DNA of 64,000 nt from Rhizobium sp. 9140 (GTDB lineage Bacteria; Pseudomonadota; Alphaproteobacteria; Rhizobiales; Rhizobiaceae): contig NZ_FJUR01000001.1 in the NCBI RefSeq assembly GCF_900067135.1, positions 2,979,501 through 3,043,500 on the forward strand. The letters run 5' to 3'. Below the pieces are notes generated by a model that made no database searches, was not told the DNA's origin, and saw nothing but the letters and a program-made list of their open reading frames with translations. Both the position numbers and the translations under genes were made by a program. Below, piece by piece: positions 55,176 through 64,000 of the stretch (its first letter is position 1; the number at the start of each line of letters is the position of its first letter).

Positions 55176-55813
55176 GCGTAAAGCCTTTCATACAGCATCC
55201 GGACGATGCCGGCCGTGATGCCCCAGATCCGATGTCCCTCATAGGGCATGGCGTAATAATGGCGCGTCGAGCCTTTCCACATCCCGCTGTCGACGGTGTG
55301 GTTATCAGGGTTCATCAGAAAGGACAGCGGCACCTCGAAAGACGATGCGACCTCCGCCGGGTTCAGGGACAGCGTGTAGCCGGGACGAACGATGCCCAGC
55401 ACCGGCGTGATCCGAAAGCCCGAGAGCGCCATGTAATGCGGCAACCGCGCGACGGGCTCGATGAACGCACGATGGAGGCCGATCTCCTCCTCGGTTTCCC
55501 GGAGCGCCGCGTCCTCGACCGAGCGGTCTTCGGGATCGACGGAACCGCCGGGAAAGGCAATCTGCCCGGAATGCTTGCGCAGCGTCGCCGTCCGCTCCGT
55601 GAAGATCACCCGCGCATCGGCACCGTCGTCCACCACGGGTACCAGCACGGCGGCGTCCTTCAGCGACAGAGTCTCGATGTAAGGCACGACATCGGGATTG
55701 AGCAGGATGTCGGCGTGATCCCGCCAGGCGAGATCGATCGGCCCGCCGGTCTGCGAAACCGCGCGACTCCGGAATGCCGCCGCGGAGAAATCAGTGTTGA
55801 TAGCGTCCGTCAT
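55172..55813 (-). CDS. Nudix CoA pyrophosphatase (NudL-like)
   Basis: 213 residues. The Nudix box is GGSVDPEDRSVEDAALRETE then EEIGL, fitting G-x5-E-x7-REUxEExGU. The upstream LRKHSGQIAFPGGSV contains the UPF0035/CoA-pyrophosphatase signature. It probably cleaves CoA and its oxidised derivatives. It overlaps cca by four bases, and its start is 25 bases after the DUF1285 stop, so all three form one operon. Confidence 0.92.
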   Translation of the reverse strand: MTDAINTDFSAAAFRSRAVSQTGGPIDLAWRDHADILLNPDVVPYIETLSLKDAAVLVPVVDDGADARVIFTERTATLRKHSGQIAFPGGSVDPEDRSVEDAALRETEEEIGLHRAFIEPVARLPHYMALSGFRITPVLGIVRPGYTLSLNPAEVASSFEVPLSFLMNPDNHTVDSGMWKGSTRHYYAMPYEGHRIWGITAGIVRMLYERLYA

Positions 55814-55838
55814 GAGAGCGTCATCGTCCAGCCCGCGA

Positions 55839-56474
55839 TCATTCGGCCAGGGCCGCCAGCGTTTCCGCCGGCATCATCGAGAATACGGAACCACCGGAGC
55901 GCACGGCGAAGGTGGGCACGCCATCGATCTCGATCTCCTCGCCAAGCGCCGCCAGATCGTACATCACCGCCCGCGACACCAGCGCCTCCAGCCGGCCCCG
56001 CACATGCAGGTAAGGCTTCATCTCGGCATGCTCGCCGGCGATCTCGAAACGCAGGGGATGCTCTAAGCCGGCTTCCACGACATCGCCGACATTGGTCCGA
56101 AACGACAGCACAGGCGCGCCATCTCGATGCGTCACCGTCATTTCCACCGCGAGGAAAGGCGCATCCACCACGCGGATACCGACTTTCTCCACCGGCGTCA
56201 CCAGATAGGTCTTGCCGTCCTCGTCCTTGCGCAGAACGGTGGAGAACAGGCGCACCAGCGCCGGCCGGCCGATGGGCGTCCCCATGTAGAACCAGGTTCC
56301 GTCGGCACGGATTTCCATATCGAGATCGCCGCAGAAGGGCGGGTTCCAGCGTTCCACGGGCGGTACGCCGCGCGGCGCGGCCCCCTCTACGGTAACGGCC
56401 TGTCCCGCCGCGCGGGCGATCATGGCTGCAAGACCGGCAGCATCGCTTTTGTCATCCGTTTTCGCAGCTGCCAT
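55839..56474 (-). CDS. DUF1285 protein
   Basis: 211 residues from ATG 56474 (a weak GGGACGGA precedes it). Family segments are PPVERWNPPFCGDLDMEIRA, GTWFYMGTPIGRPALVRLFS, and YLVTPVEKVGIRVVDAPFLA. Cytoplasmic, function unknown, possibly linked to fatty-acid or CoA metabolism through the adjacent CoA pyrophosphatase gene; that link is inference. It diverges from moxR. Confidence 0.88.
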   Translation of the reverse strand: MAAAKTDDKSDAAGLAAMIARAAGQAVTVEGAAPRGVPPVERWNPPFCGDLDMEIRADGTWFYMGTPIGRPALVRLFSTVLRKDEDGKTYLVTPVEKVGIRVVDAPFLAVEMTVTHRDGAPVLSFRTNVGDVVEAGLEHPLRFEIAGEHAEMKPYLHVRGRLEALVSRAVMYDLAALGEEIEIDGVPTFAVRSGGSVFSMMPAETLAALAE

Positions 56475-56683
56475 CGTTCCGTCCCGTTTGCCCGTGATCG
56501 TGCGGCATAAAGTGATCTTGCGTTCTATCAGAATGAGCTTCACGAGATAGTGCGCCTTGCGTGGCTTGTCAGCCTGAAGGTGATAGCTAGTTTGAAATGG
56601 AACACGGAACAGGCGCGGATGCGATTCGAATTCCCGTTCGGATCAGGGTCATCGAGGGCGCCGGGCGAGCGGAGAGTTAAGCG

Positions 56684-57697
56684 ATGGGACTGATGAACAC
56701 GGCGGACGCCGCGCTCGACGATAAGGCGATCGTGGCCGCTGCCGAAAAGGCTTTGGCCGACATCGCCGTCATCCGCACGGAAGTCGGCAAGGTCATCTTC
56801 GGCCAGGAAAGCGTGGTCGAGCAGACATTGCTCGCCGTTCTCTCCGGCGGCCATGCACTGCTCGTGGGCGTGCCCGGCCTTGCGAAGACCAAGCTCGTGA
56901 CGACGCTCGGCACTGTACTCGGTCTCGACAGCAACCGCGTGCAGTTCACCCCCGATTTGATGCCGTCCGATATTCTCGGTTCCGAAGTGATGGATCAGGA
57001 CGAGACGGGACGCCGCTCGTTCCGCTTCGTGCCCGGCCCGATTTTCACCCAGTTGCTGATGGCCGACGAGATCAACCGTGCGAGCCCGCGCACCCAGTCC
57101 GCTCTACTGCAGGCCATGCAGGAATATCACGTGACCGTCGCCGGGCAACGCAACGACCTGCCGCGCCCGTTCCACGTGCTCGCCACCCAGAACCCGCTGG
57201 AACAGGAAGGCACCTACCCGCTGCCGGAAGCCCAGCTCGACCGGTTCCTGATGCAGGTGGATGTCGATTACCCGGAGCTTGCCGCCGAACGCCGCATCCT
57301 GCTGGAGACCACCGGAACGCAGGAGAGCAGCGTCAAGGCGGTGCTGGATGCGCCGCAGCTCATGGGCATCCAGAACCTCATCCGGCAGATGCCGGTGAGC
57401 GAAACCGTGGTCGATGCGATCCTGACGCTCGTCCGCTCCGCCCGCCCGGGCCACGGCAACGCCGAAACGGATCGCCATGTCGCCTGGGGTCCAGGCCCCC
57501 GCGCCGGCCAGTCGCTGATGCTGACCGCCCGCGCCCGCGCGCTCTACGATGGTCGCCTCGCACCCTCGGTCGACGATATCGCAGCGCTGGCGGAACCCGT
57601 TCTGCAGCACCGTATGGCGCTGACATTTGCCGCCCGTGCGGAAGGCATGTCGGTGCGCGACGTCATCGCCGGCCTCGTCAAGACCCTTAAGGCCTGA
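56684..57697 (+). CDS. MoxR family AAA+ ATPase
   Basis: Chaperone-like AAA+ ATPase of 337 residues. Walker A is ALLVGVPGLAKTKLV, Walker B is LLMADEINRASPRTQSALLQ. FHVLATQNPLEQEGTYPLPE and AQLDRFLMQVDVDYPE are MoxR signatures. It begins an operon with a DUF58 protein and two large membrane proteins, the standard MoxR-DUF58-Bat layout, in which MoxR proteins help assemble von Willebrand-type complexes. Confidence 0.94.
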   Translation: MGLMNTADAALDDKAIVAAAEKALADIAVIRTEVGKVIFGQESVVEQTLLAVLSGGHALLVGVPGLAKTKLVTTLGTVLGLDSNRVQFTPDLMPSDILGSEVMDQDETGRRSFRFVPGPIFTQLLMADEINRASPRTQSALLQAMQEYHVTVAGQRNDLPRPFHVLATQNPLEQEGTYPLPEAQLDRFLMQVDVDYPELAAERRILLETTGTQESSVKAVLDAPQLMGIQNLIRQMPVSETVVDAILTLVRSARPGHGNAETDRHVAWGPGPRAGQSLMLTARARALYDGRLAPSVDDIAALAEPVLQHRMALTFAARAEGMSVRDVIAGLVKTLKA

Positions 57698-57701
57698 CCG
57701 G

Positions 57702-58625
57702 ATGGTGAACGCCGTCGGGCACATCGTCGATCGCACGCCCTCCGGCGAGGTCCTCGCACGCGCCCAGAGCCGAGCCGCGCTGGTGCCGGACTGCATGGTC
57801 GAAGCCCGCCGCATCGCCAACACCGTCATTTCCGGCTGGCACGGCCGCCGCCGTCGCGGCATCGGCGAGAACTTTTGGCAGTTCCGGCCCTATTCGGATG
57901 GCGAGAGCCTGTCGCGCATCGACTGGCGCCGCTCCGCCCGCGATGACCACACCTATGTCCGCGACAGGGAATGGGAGGCCGCCCACACGATCTGGCTCTG
58001 GGCCGACCTGTCGCCGTCGATGATGTACAAGTCCCGCTTCGGCGCGGTGTCGAAGGAAAGCCGCGCGTTGGTGCTCATGCTGGCGCTGGCCGAAATCCTC
58101 GCCCGCTCGGGCGAGCGCATCGGCTGCCCCGGCGTGATGGAACCGGTCTCTGCGCGCAATGCCGCCGAACGTCTGGCGACAGCGCTGATGCACAGCAACC
58201 TGTCTGCCGGACTGCCGGCGACCGGCATGATCCGTGGCTGGAGCGATCTCGTGCTGATCGGCGACTTCCTCGATCCCGCCCCCGCCATCATGGAACGCCT
58301 CGGTCCGCTTGGCCGGCGAGGCATGCGCGGTCACGTCATCGAAGTCGCCGACCCGGCCGAGGAAACGTTCCCCTATGCCGGACGCACCGAATTCACCGAT
58401 CCGGAAACGGGTGAGAAGCTGACCGCCGGCCGCGCCGAAATATTGGCCGAGGATTATCGCCGCGCCTACTTCGCGCGGCGTGATAGTCTGGGCGAAGGCC
58501 TGCGCCACATGGGTTGGACCTTCATTCCCCACCGCACAGACCATCTCGCTTCCGAAGCTCTCGTTTCCGTTCACATGCACCTGTCCGGCATGCCCGGACG
58601 CGCCACGCATGGGGGCCAGCTATGA
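57702..58625 (+). CDS. DUF58 protein
   Basis: 307 residues, starting 4 bases after the moxR stop. It has the DUF58 signature GENFWQFRPYSDGESLSRID, WRRSARDDHTYVRDREWEAA and then a von Willebrand A-like part with LWADLSPSMMYKS. It is the usual partner of MoxR. Its stop overlaps the next start (ATGA). Confidence 0.93.
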   Translation: MVNAVGHIVDRTPSGEVLARAQSRAALVPDCMVEARRIANTVISGWHGRRRRGIGENFWQFRPYSDGESLSRIDWRRSARDDHTYVRDREWEAAHTIWLWADLSPSMMYKSRFGAVSKESRALVLMLALAEILARSGERIGCPGVMEPVSARNAAERLATALMHSNLSAGLPATGMIRGWSDLVLIGDFLDPAPAIMERLGPLGRRGMRGHVIEVADPAEETFPYAGRTEFTDPETGEKLTAGRAEILAEDYRRAYFARRDSLGEGLRHMGWTFIPHRTDHLASEALVSVHMHLSGMPGRATHGGQL

Positions 58626-61489
58626 GCTTCCTGCCCTTCGTCTTCTCCAGCCCGTTGATGCTCGCAGCGCTGGTCGCGCTGCCTGCGATCTGGTGGCTGC
58701 TGCGGCTGACACCACCCAAACCCGTCACCGAGGTCTTCCCACCGCTGCGCATTCTCGCCAGCGTCCTGAAGCGCGAAGAAACGCCGTCGAAAAGCCCGTG
58801 GTGGCTGACGGCCTTGCGGATGTTGATGGCGGCGCTGATCATCCTCGCCATCGCCGATCCGGTTGTTAACCCGAGAGCCGGCACGCTGTCGTCTTCGGGG
58901 CCGCTGGCGCTTGTCATCGACAATGGCTGGGCGACGGCAAACGACTGGGAACGCCGCGTGCGCACAGCCGATGCGCTGATCACAGAAGCCGAAGCCGCCG
59001 ACGTTCCGGTGTCCATCGTCTTTTCCGCAGACCCGGAGAATGACGGCGTTCCCGGCACAGCCACGGCCGCTCGCACGCGTCTGGCCGCCGCTGCTCCACG
59101 TCCGCTGCGCCCGAACCGTGCAGAGGCCGTCGCGGCCCTGCGCACCGGGCTTGACGGCACGCGCCCTGGCACGCTCGCCTTCATCAGCGACGGCATTGCT
59201 TCGGGCGACGACACGGTCATGCGCGATCTTGCGACCTTGTCCCCGCAAAGCCTGCGGCTGATTGAGGGTGACGGCGGGGATGCAATCGCGCTGACCGGCG
59301 CCGTCAACGAGGCAGATGCCATGCGGATCACCGCGACGCGGCTTCAGAGTGCTGCCCCCCGCACCGTGGCGCTCACCGCCTTCGACACGCGCGGCAGGGC
59401 CATCTCGAACGGCAGCATCATCTTTCCAGCGGGTGAAGCCACTGCCTCCGGTACACTGACGGCGCCTTTCGAACTGCGCAACGATTTCGCCCGCATCGGT
59501 ATCGATGGCCTTGCCACCGCGGGCAGCACCTATCTGCTGGATGACGGCTTCCGCCGCCGCCGCGTGGCGCTTCTCTCCGGTGAGGCGCGCGACCAGTCCC
59601 AGCCGCTCCTGTCGCCGCTTTACTACATCAATCGCGCGCTGGCGCCCTATGCCGATCTCGTCCAGCCGACGGAGACCGACCTCGCAATCGCGCTGCCGCA
59701 GCTTCTCGAGCAGAAGCCATCGATGGTCATCATGGCCGATATCGGCCGGCTGCCGGAGGATACGACGCCGGCCATGACGCGCTGGATCCAGAACGGCGGC
59801 ACGCTGGTGCGCTTCGCCGGGCCACGTCTTGCAGCCGCTCCGGCCGATGACCCGCTGGTGCCGGTGCGCCTGCGCCAGGGCGAACGCGCGCTTGGCGGCA
59901 CCCTCTCTTGGTCGGAACCACAGCCGCTCGCGCCCTACCCTGCCACCAGCCCATTTGCCGGCATGCCGCGCCCGGAAGGCATTACCGTCAACCGGCAGGT
60001 GCTGGCCGAGCCCACGGCCGACCTCTCGCAGCGGACCTGGGCCAGCCTTGCCGACGGCACGCCGCTCGTCACCACGCGCACGCTCGGCGCCGGCCGCATC
60101 GTTCTCTTCCATGTCAGCGCCGAGGCGACATGGTCGAACCTGCCGATCTCCGGCGATTTCGTGGAGATGCTGCGCCGCGTCGTGCAGCTGTCGCGCAGCG
60201 GCGGCGTGACCAGCGAAGGCAGCGCTGCGGCGCAGGCCCTGCCACCCTACCGCTTGATGAATGCCGACGGCACCCTCGTGACCGAAACCGGCGGCGCGCG
60301 TCCGCTGGAGATCGCGGCCGGCGTCACGCCCGTGGCCGATGGGGAGCATCCTCCCGGCCTCTACGGCTCCGAGGAAGGCTTCGTCGCGCTTAATCTCCTG
60401 CCCCGGGATGCGACCCTGCGTCCGATCGAAAGCACGGATCTGCCGATGCCCTACACGAGCGAAGCCCTGATCGGCAGCGAGGCCTGGTCGATGAAACCCG
60501 CCCTCTTTACTGCCGCTCTGGTTCTGCTGTTGGTGGACACGCTGATCGTTCTCTTCATGGCCGGCACGTTCGCGCGTAACAATCGCCTACGCACGGCAAC
60601 CGCCATGCTGGCCCTCGGTTTCACTGCTCTTGGCGTGAACGCGCTCTCGCCACAGGCGGCACATGCACAGGCGCAAACCGCCCCGCAGGCGCCGGCAGCG
60701 CCCGCGCAAGGTCCCTTCGACGATACCCGTCCCGGCGACGACGAAATCCTCGGTCATCTCGACAACACGCACCTGGCCTATGTCGTCACCGGAGAAAGCG
60801 AGGTCGATCGTATCTCCGAGCGCGGGCTCGCCGGCCTCACCGAGTTCCTGACCTACCGCACGACGCTGGAGCCCGGCGCGCCTGTCGGTCTGGATATCTC
60901 CAAGGACGAGTTGTCGTTCTACTCGCTGATCTACTGGCCGATTTCCGCCAGTGCCGAAATACCGAGCCCTGCCGCCATCAGCCGGATCGACGCCTATATG
61001 CGCGCCGGCGGTACAGTGCTCTTCGACACGCGCGATCAGCTCTCCTCCCTGTCGGCCGCCTCCGGCACGAGCCCGAACACCGAGCGCTTGCAGGCTATTC
61101 TGGCGGATCTCGACATTCCCCCGCTCGAACCCGTGCCGACCGACAATGTGCTGACCAAGTCATTCTACCTGCTCACGTCCTTCCCCGGCCGCTATACCGG
61201 CAGTCCTTTGTGGATCGAAGCGCAGCCGCAAAGCACAAGCGAACAATCGGAACGCCCTGCCCGCTCGGGCGACGGGGTGTCGCCGATCATGATCACGGGC
61301 AATGATCTGGCGGGCGCATGGGCGACCGACGACAATGGCGCGCCGCTGCTGCCAACGGTGCCACCGGACGAGATGCAGCGCGAATACGCGTTCCGTTCGG
61401 GCGTCAACATCATGATGTATATGCTCACCGGCAACTACAAGGCCGATCAGGTGCATATCCCGGCGCTGCTCGAACGGCTCGGCCAGTGA
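58622..61489 (+). CDS. BatA-like/DUF4159 large membrane protein
   Basis: 955 residues. The N-terminal BatA-type module (MSFLPFVFSSPLMLAALVAL, then VFPPLRILASVLKREETPSK and WWLTALRMLMAALIILAIAD) has two helices. A long periplasmic part follows, then a third helix (ALFTAALVLLLVDTLIVLFM) and a fourth hydrophobic segment ending AHAQAQ. The C-terminal DUF4159 domain (about residues 740-955) contains GHLDNTHLAYVVTGESEVDR and MQREYAFRSGVNIMMYMLTG. Function is unknown; it is thought to be part of an envelope complex with MoxR and DUF58. Confidence 0.9.
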   Translation: MSFLPFVFSSPLMLAALVALPAIWWLLRLTPPKPVTEVFPPLRILASVLKREETPSKSPWWLTALRMLMAALIILAIADPVVNPRAGTLSSSGPLALVIDNGWATANDWERRVRTADALITEAEAADVPVSIVFSADPENDGVPGTATAARTRLAAAAPRPLRPNRAEAVAALRTGLDGTRPGTLAFISDGIASGDDTVMRDLATLSPQSLRLIEGDGGDAIALTGAVNEADAMRITATRLQSAAPRTVALTAFDTRGRAISNGSIIFPAGEATASGTLTAPFELRNDFARIGIDGLATAGSTYLLDDGFRRRRVALLSGEARDQSQPLLSPLYYINRALAPYADLVQPTETDLAIALPQLLEQKPSMVIMADIGRLPEDTTPAMTRWIQNGGTLVRFAGPRLAAAPADDPLVPVRLRQGERALGGTLSWSEPQPLAPYPATSPFAGMPRPEGITVNRQVLAEPTADLSQRTWASLADGTPLVTTRTLGAGRIVLFHVSAEATWSNLPISGDFVEMLRRVVQLSRSGGVTSEGSAAAQALPPYRLMNADGTLVTETGGARPLEIAAGVTPVADGEHPPGLYGSEEGFVALNLLPRDATLRPIESTDLPMPYTSEALIGSEAWSMKPALFTAALVLLLVDTLIVLFMAGTFARNNRLRTATAMLALGFTALGVNALSPQAAHAQAQTAPQAPAAPAQGPFDDTRPGDDEILGHLDNTHLAYVVTGESEVDRISERGLAGLTEFLTYRTTLEPGAPVGLDISKDELSFYSLIYWPISASAEIPSPAAISRIDAYMRAGGTVLFDTRDQLSSLSAASGTSPNTERLQAILADLDIPPLEPVPTDNVLTKSFYLLTSFPGRYTGSPLWIEAQPQSTSEQSERPARSGDGVSPIMITGNDLAGAWATDDNGAPLLPTVPPDEMQREYAFRSGVNIMMYMLTGNYKADQVHIPALLERLGQ

Positions 61490-61499
61490 AGGCCCATCA

Positions 61500-63581
61500 A
61501 TGACCATCGAATTTTCGCCCCTCGTTCCCCAGGCCGCGCTGATCGCCTTGTCGATCGTCGCTGCCCTTCTGGTCGCGCTGTCGCTATGGCGCGGCGTTCG
61601 CGGCGCCGTGCTCCGCGCGCTAGCGCTGGCCGCGCTTTGCCTTGCGTTGGCCAATCCGGTGTTCTTTCAGGAAGAACGCGAGCCGCTGTCCACCATCGTC
61701 GCCGTGGTGGTCGATCGCAGCCAGAGCCAGGATGTGGGACAGGGTGCGGCCAGCCGGCGCGCCATGACCGATCAGGCTCTCGCAACCCTGAAGGAACGCC
61801 TTGCGCGCTTCCCGCAGATCGAGCCGCGCATCGTGGAAGCCGCCGACGATGCCGAAACGGAGACGCCATCGACGCGCCTGTTCTCGGCTCTCTCGAACGC
61901 GCTGTCCGACGTGCCGCCGGCCCGTGTCGGCGGCGCCATCTTCATTACCGACGGGCAGATCCACGACGTACCCGACATCAACCAGCCACTCGGCTTCGAT
62001 GCACCGGTCCACGGGCTCATCACGGGCCAACCCGATGAATACGACCGCCGCATCGAGGTCATCAGCGGGCCTCGCTTTGGCATCGTCGGCGAGGAGCAGG
62101 CTGTCACCTTCCGCGTCATCGACGACGGGCGGACACCTGTCGGCGCCGCCGAGGTCACCGTCAGCCTGAACGGCCAGCAGATCGCCACGCAGCAGGCGGA
62201 GCCGGGAACCGACATCCCGTTCAGCTTCACCGTGCCACGCGGCGGTAACAATATTCTGGAGTTCGCCGTGGCGCCGCTGGCCGGCGAAGTCACCGAGGCG
62301 AACAATCGCGCGGTTCACGTGCTCGACGGCATCCGCGAGAACCTGCGCGTGCTCCTCGTCTCCGGCGAACCACACTCCGGCGAGCGCGCCTGGCGCAACC
62401 TGCTCAAGTCCGACGCATCGGTCGATCTCGTACATTTCACCATTCTGCGCCCACCGGAAAAACAGGATGGCACGCCGATCAACGAACTGTCGTTGATTGC
62501 CTTCCCCACGCGCGAACTGTTCATCGAGAAGATCAACGAGTTCGACCTGATCATCTTCGACCGCTACCAGCATCGCGGCGTGCTGCCGATCATCTATTAC
62601 GACAACATCGCGCAATATGTCGAAAACGGCGGCGCTCTGCTGATCGCCGCCGGCCCGGAACATGCGGGTGCCGACTCGATCGCCACCACGCCCCTCTCCG
62701 CCGTCCTTCCCGCGAGTCCGACCGGGCAGATGAACGACAAAGCCTTCTTTCCGCGATTGACCAACGAGGGCCGGAAGCATCCCGTGACACGCGGGCTCGA
62801 GGGCGCAAACAGCGAACCGCCACATTGGGGCCGCTGGTTCCGCACCGTCGATGTCGATCCGCCGGAAGGACAGACGATCATGCAGGGCGCCGACAACAAG
62901 CCCCTGCTGGTGCTGAACCGGGTTGGCAAGGGCCGCGTCGCCATGCTCCTGTCCGATCAGGGCTGGCTCTGGGCACGCGGCTTCGAGGGCGGTGGTCCGA
63001 GCGTCTCGCTCTACCGCCGCATGGCCCATTGGCTGATGCAGGAACCCGCCTTGGAAGAGGAAGCCCTGACCGCGCGCGCCAGCGGCCGGACGCTGGAACT
63101 CACCCGCCAGACCATTGCCGGCGATCCCGGCCCCGCGCGCCTCACTCTGCCCTCGGGCGAAACGCAGGACGTTGCCTTGACCGAGCGCGAGCCCGGGCTT
63201 TACCGCGCGGATGTGCGCACCGGCGAAACCGGCCTGTTCGAGGTGGCCAATGGCGACCTGACGACGCTCGTCCATGTCGGCAGCGTGGACGCGCCGGAGT
63301 TCAAGGCGACGGTCTCGACGGAGGATACACTGTCGCCTTTGGCGGAGAAGACGAAGGGGATCGTCCACCGCGTGGCCGATGCCTCCGGCACCATCGACCT
63401 CCCCGCCATCCTGCCCGTTCGGGGTCCGGTCCGCGTCGCCGATGCCAATCGGATGTCGCTGCGCATGACGGATGAAACCGTTCTGAAGGGCGTCAACTCT
63501 CTCCCGCTCTTCGCCGGCTTCCTCGGCCTTGCGGCGCTGCTCCTCGTGCTCTCCAGCACCTGGTATCGCGAAGGCCGCTAG
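61500..63581 (+). CDS. Large membrane protein of the Bat-like operon (glutamine-amidotransferase-like fold)
   Basis: 693 residues: two N-terminal helices (ALIALSIVAALLVALSLWRG and GAVLRALALAALCLALANPV), a periplasmic region with VAVVVDRSQSQDVGQG and a vWA-like IFITDGQIHDV, then a GATase1-like domain (LRVLLVSGEPHSGERAWRNL, IIFDRYQHRGVLPIIYYDNI), and a C-terminal helix (LPLFAGFLGLAALLLVLSST). It starts 10 bases after the DUF4159 gene stop. The role is unknown, with envelope integrity as the likely setting. Confidence 0.87.
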   Translation: MTIEFSPLVPQAALIALSIVAALLVALSLWRGVRGAVLRALALAALCLALANPVFFQEEREPLSTIVAVVVDRSQSQDVGQGAASRRAMTDQALATLKERLARFPQIEPRIVEAADDAETETPSTRLFSALSNALSDVPPARVGGAIFITDGQIHDVPDINQPLGFDAPVHGLITGQPDEYDRRIEVISGPRFGIVGEEQAVTFRVIDDGRTPVGAAEVTVSLNGQQIATQQAEPGTDIPFSFTVPRGGNNILEFAVAPLAGEVTEANNRAVHVLDGIRENLRVLLVSGEPHSGERAWRNLLKSDASVDLVHFTILRPPEKQDGTPINELSLIAFPTRELFIEKINEFDLIIFDRYQHRGVLPIIYYDNIAQYVENGGALLIAAGPEHAGADSIATTPLSAVLPASPTGQMNDKAFFPRLTNEGRKHPVTRGLEGANSEPPHWGRWFRTVDVDPPEGQTIMQGADNKPLLVLNRVGKGRVAMLLSDQGWLWARGFEGGGPSVSLYRRMAHWLMQEPALEEEALTARASGRTLELTRQTIAGDPGPARLTLPSGETQDVALTEREPGLYRADVRTGETGLFEVANGDLTTLVHVGSVDAPEFKATVSTEDTLSPLAEKTKGIVHRVADASGTIDLPAILPVRGPVRVADANRMSLRMTDETVLKGVNSLPLFAGFLGLAALLLVLSSTWYREGR

Positions 63582-64000
63582 CTCTTGGGACTTGTGCCGT
63601 CGATGAAAGCAAGTACGGCGGCGGCATAGCCTGCCGGGTCCTGATAGATCGCCTTGTGGCCGACATCCTTGAGCAGAAGGAACCGGGCACCGGGAATCGT
63701 GCGGGCGATATATTCGGAATGCGTACGGCTAACCGCTTCGTCATGATCCCCGAGAGCGATCAGGGTGGGCACGCGGATACTCTTCAGGTCGGCTTCGGTG
63801 TAATGAGGCTCGGTCTCCCAGAGCTTGGCTATGGCGTCACGAAATACCGGATAGTCGTCGGGCGTCGAGGAGAGACGGCGATAATCCGTCTCGTCACGAT
63901 TGCCATCAGACTGGTGCAGCGAGAAACGCGGTTGGGGAAGAAGGCCGTCCGGCGAGACGTTGGCGGCCTGCGCGAAGAGTTTCGTCAGCCGTTCAGGATG
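63578..64000 (-). CDS. Alpha/beta hydrolase, C-terminal part (cut by window edge)
   Basis: The open frame runs off the window at 64000, giving 140 residues of the C-terminal part. It includes the acid-strand motif IRVPTLIALGDHDEAV (catalytic Asp) and the catalytic histidine in LKDVGHKAIYQDP. The nucleophile Ser region lies outside the window. Its TAG stop shares the palindromic CTAG with the convergent gene's stop, so the two coding regions overlap by four bases. Substrate unknown. Confidence 0.85.
   Translation of the reverse strand, partial: HPERLTKLFAQAANVSPDGLLPQPRFSLHQSDGNRDETDYRRLSSTPDDYPVFRDAIAKLWETEPHYTEADLKSIRVPTLIALGDHDEAVSRTHSEYIARTIPGARFLLLKDVGHKAIYQDPAGYAAAVLAFIDGTSPKS

Noticed and set aside
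61620..63368. 582-codon reverse open frame opposite the last Bat-operon gene
   Set aside because: Antisense shadow in high-GC coding DNA; no domain recognised.

Overview
The window looks like chromosomal DNA of an alphaproteobacterium of the order Hyphomicrobiales, most likely family Rhizobiaceae (Agrobacterium, Rhizobium, Sinorhizobium, Shinella and relatives). The reasons are high GC with strong third-position GC bias, many ATGA/GTGA gene overlaps, and a gene order (greA, LPS-core glycosyltransferases, lrp, trxB, lsrB, tandem AbcR-type sRNAs, ArsR gene) that I recall from Sinorhizobium meliloti and Agrobacterium. The genus cannot be fixed from sequence reading alone. There is no rRNA, tRNA, IS element, prophage or CRISPR array. 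This is mostly core genome with a few accessory insertions.

Layout. 0.1-8.6 kb: two small unknown genes, greA behind a terminator-like leader, LPS-core glycosyltransferases (lpsB and a reverse-strand block carrying lrp), trxB and the LysR gene lsrB. 8.8-9.15 kb: two tandem sRNAs of the AbcR (alpha-r15) type, with compensatory base changes in their stems. 9.2-16.7 kb: an ArsR plus Old-Yellow-Enzyme pair, an MFS exporter, aatA, small membrane proteins, a DMT exporter, cspA and a BA14K protein. 16.8-20.9 kb: an MBL hydrolase, a 58-residue membrane protein, and a MarR / OmpR-type regulator / histidine kinase group in which the regulator and kinase genes are separated by a 110-bp array of the 7-mer GGCCAGC. 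20.9-24.2 kb: a reverse-strand operon of PilZ, two TadE-like pseudopilins and a 682-residue TadG-like protein with a repeated glycine/aromatic domain. 24.5-33.7 kb: housekeeping genes (csaA, proC, ybjN, ubiK, lgt, midA, pgeF, an M24-fold hydrolase, a lipoprotein gene, prs).

33.7-37.9 kb: a possible envelope-glycan module (GT2, methyltransferase, small flippase-like protein, divergent GT-C membrane protein). 37.9-42.6 kb: an aldehyde dehydrogenase with its DUF779 partner, an AcoR-like activator lacking the AAA+ domain, an unannotated 29-codon ORF and a BenE transporter. 42.6-49.0 kb: two GGDEF-EAL proteins on either side of rplY, the second paired with a periplasmic solute-binding protein. 49.1-55.8 kb: pth, clpS, a vapBC locus whose toxin gene has an internal stop, ychF, apt, cca and a Nudix gene. 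55.8-63.6 kb: DUF1285 and a MoxR / DUF58 / large membrane protein (Bat-like) operon. The window ends inside an alpha/beta-hydrolase gene.

Most likely to be new: the TadG-like repeat protein operon, the heptamer array between regulator and kinase, the glycan module, the 29-codon and 58-codon small membrane proteins, and the greA and rplY leader hairpins.
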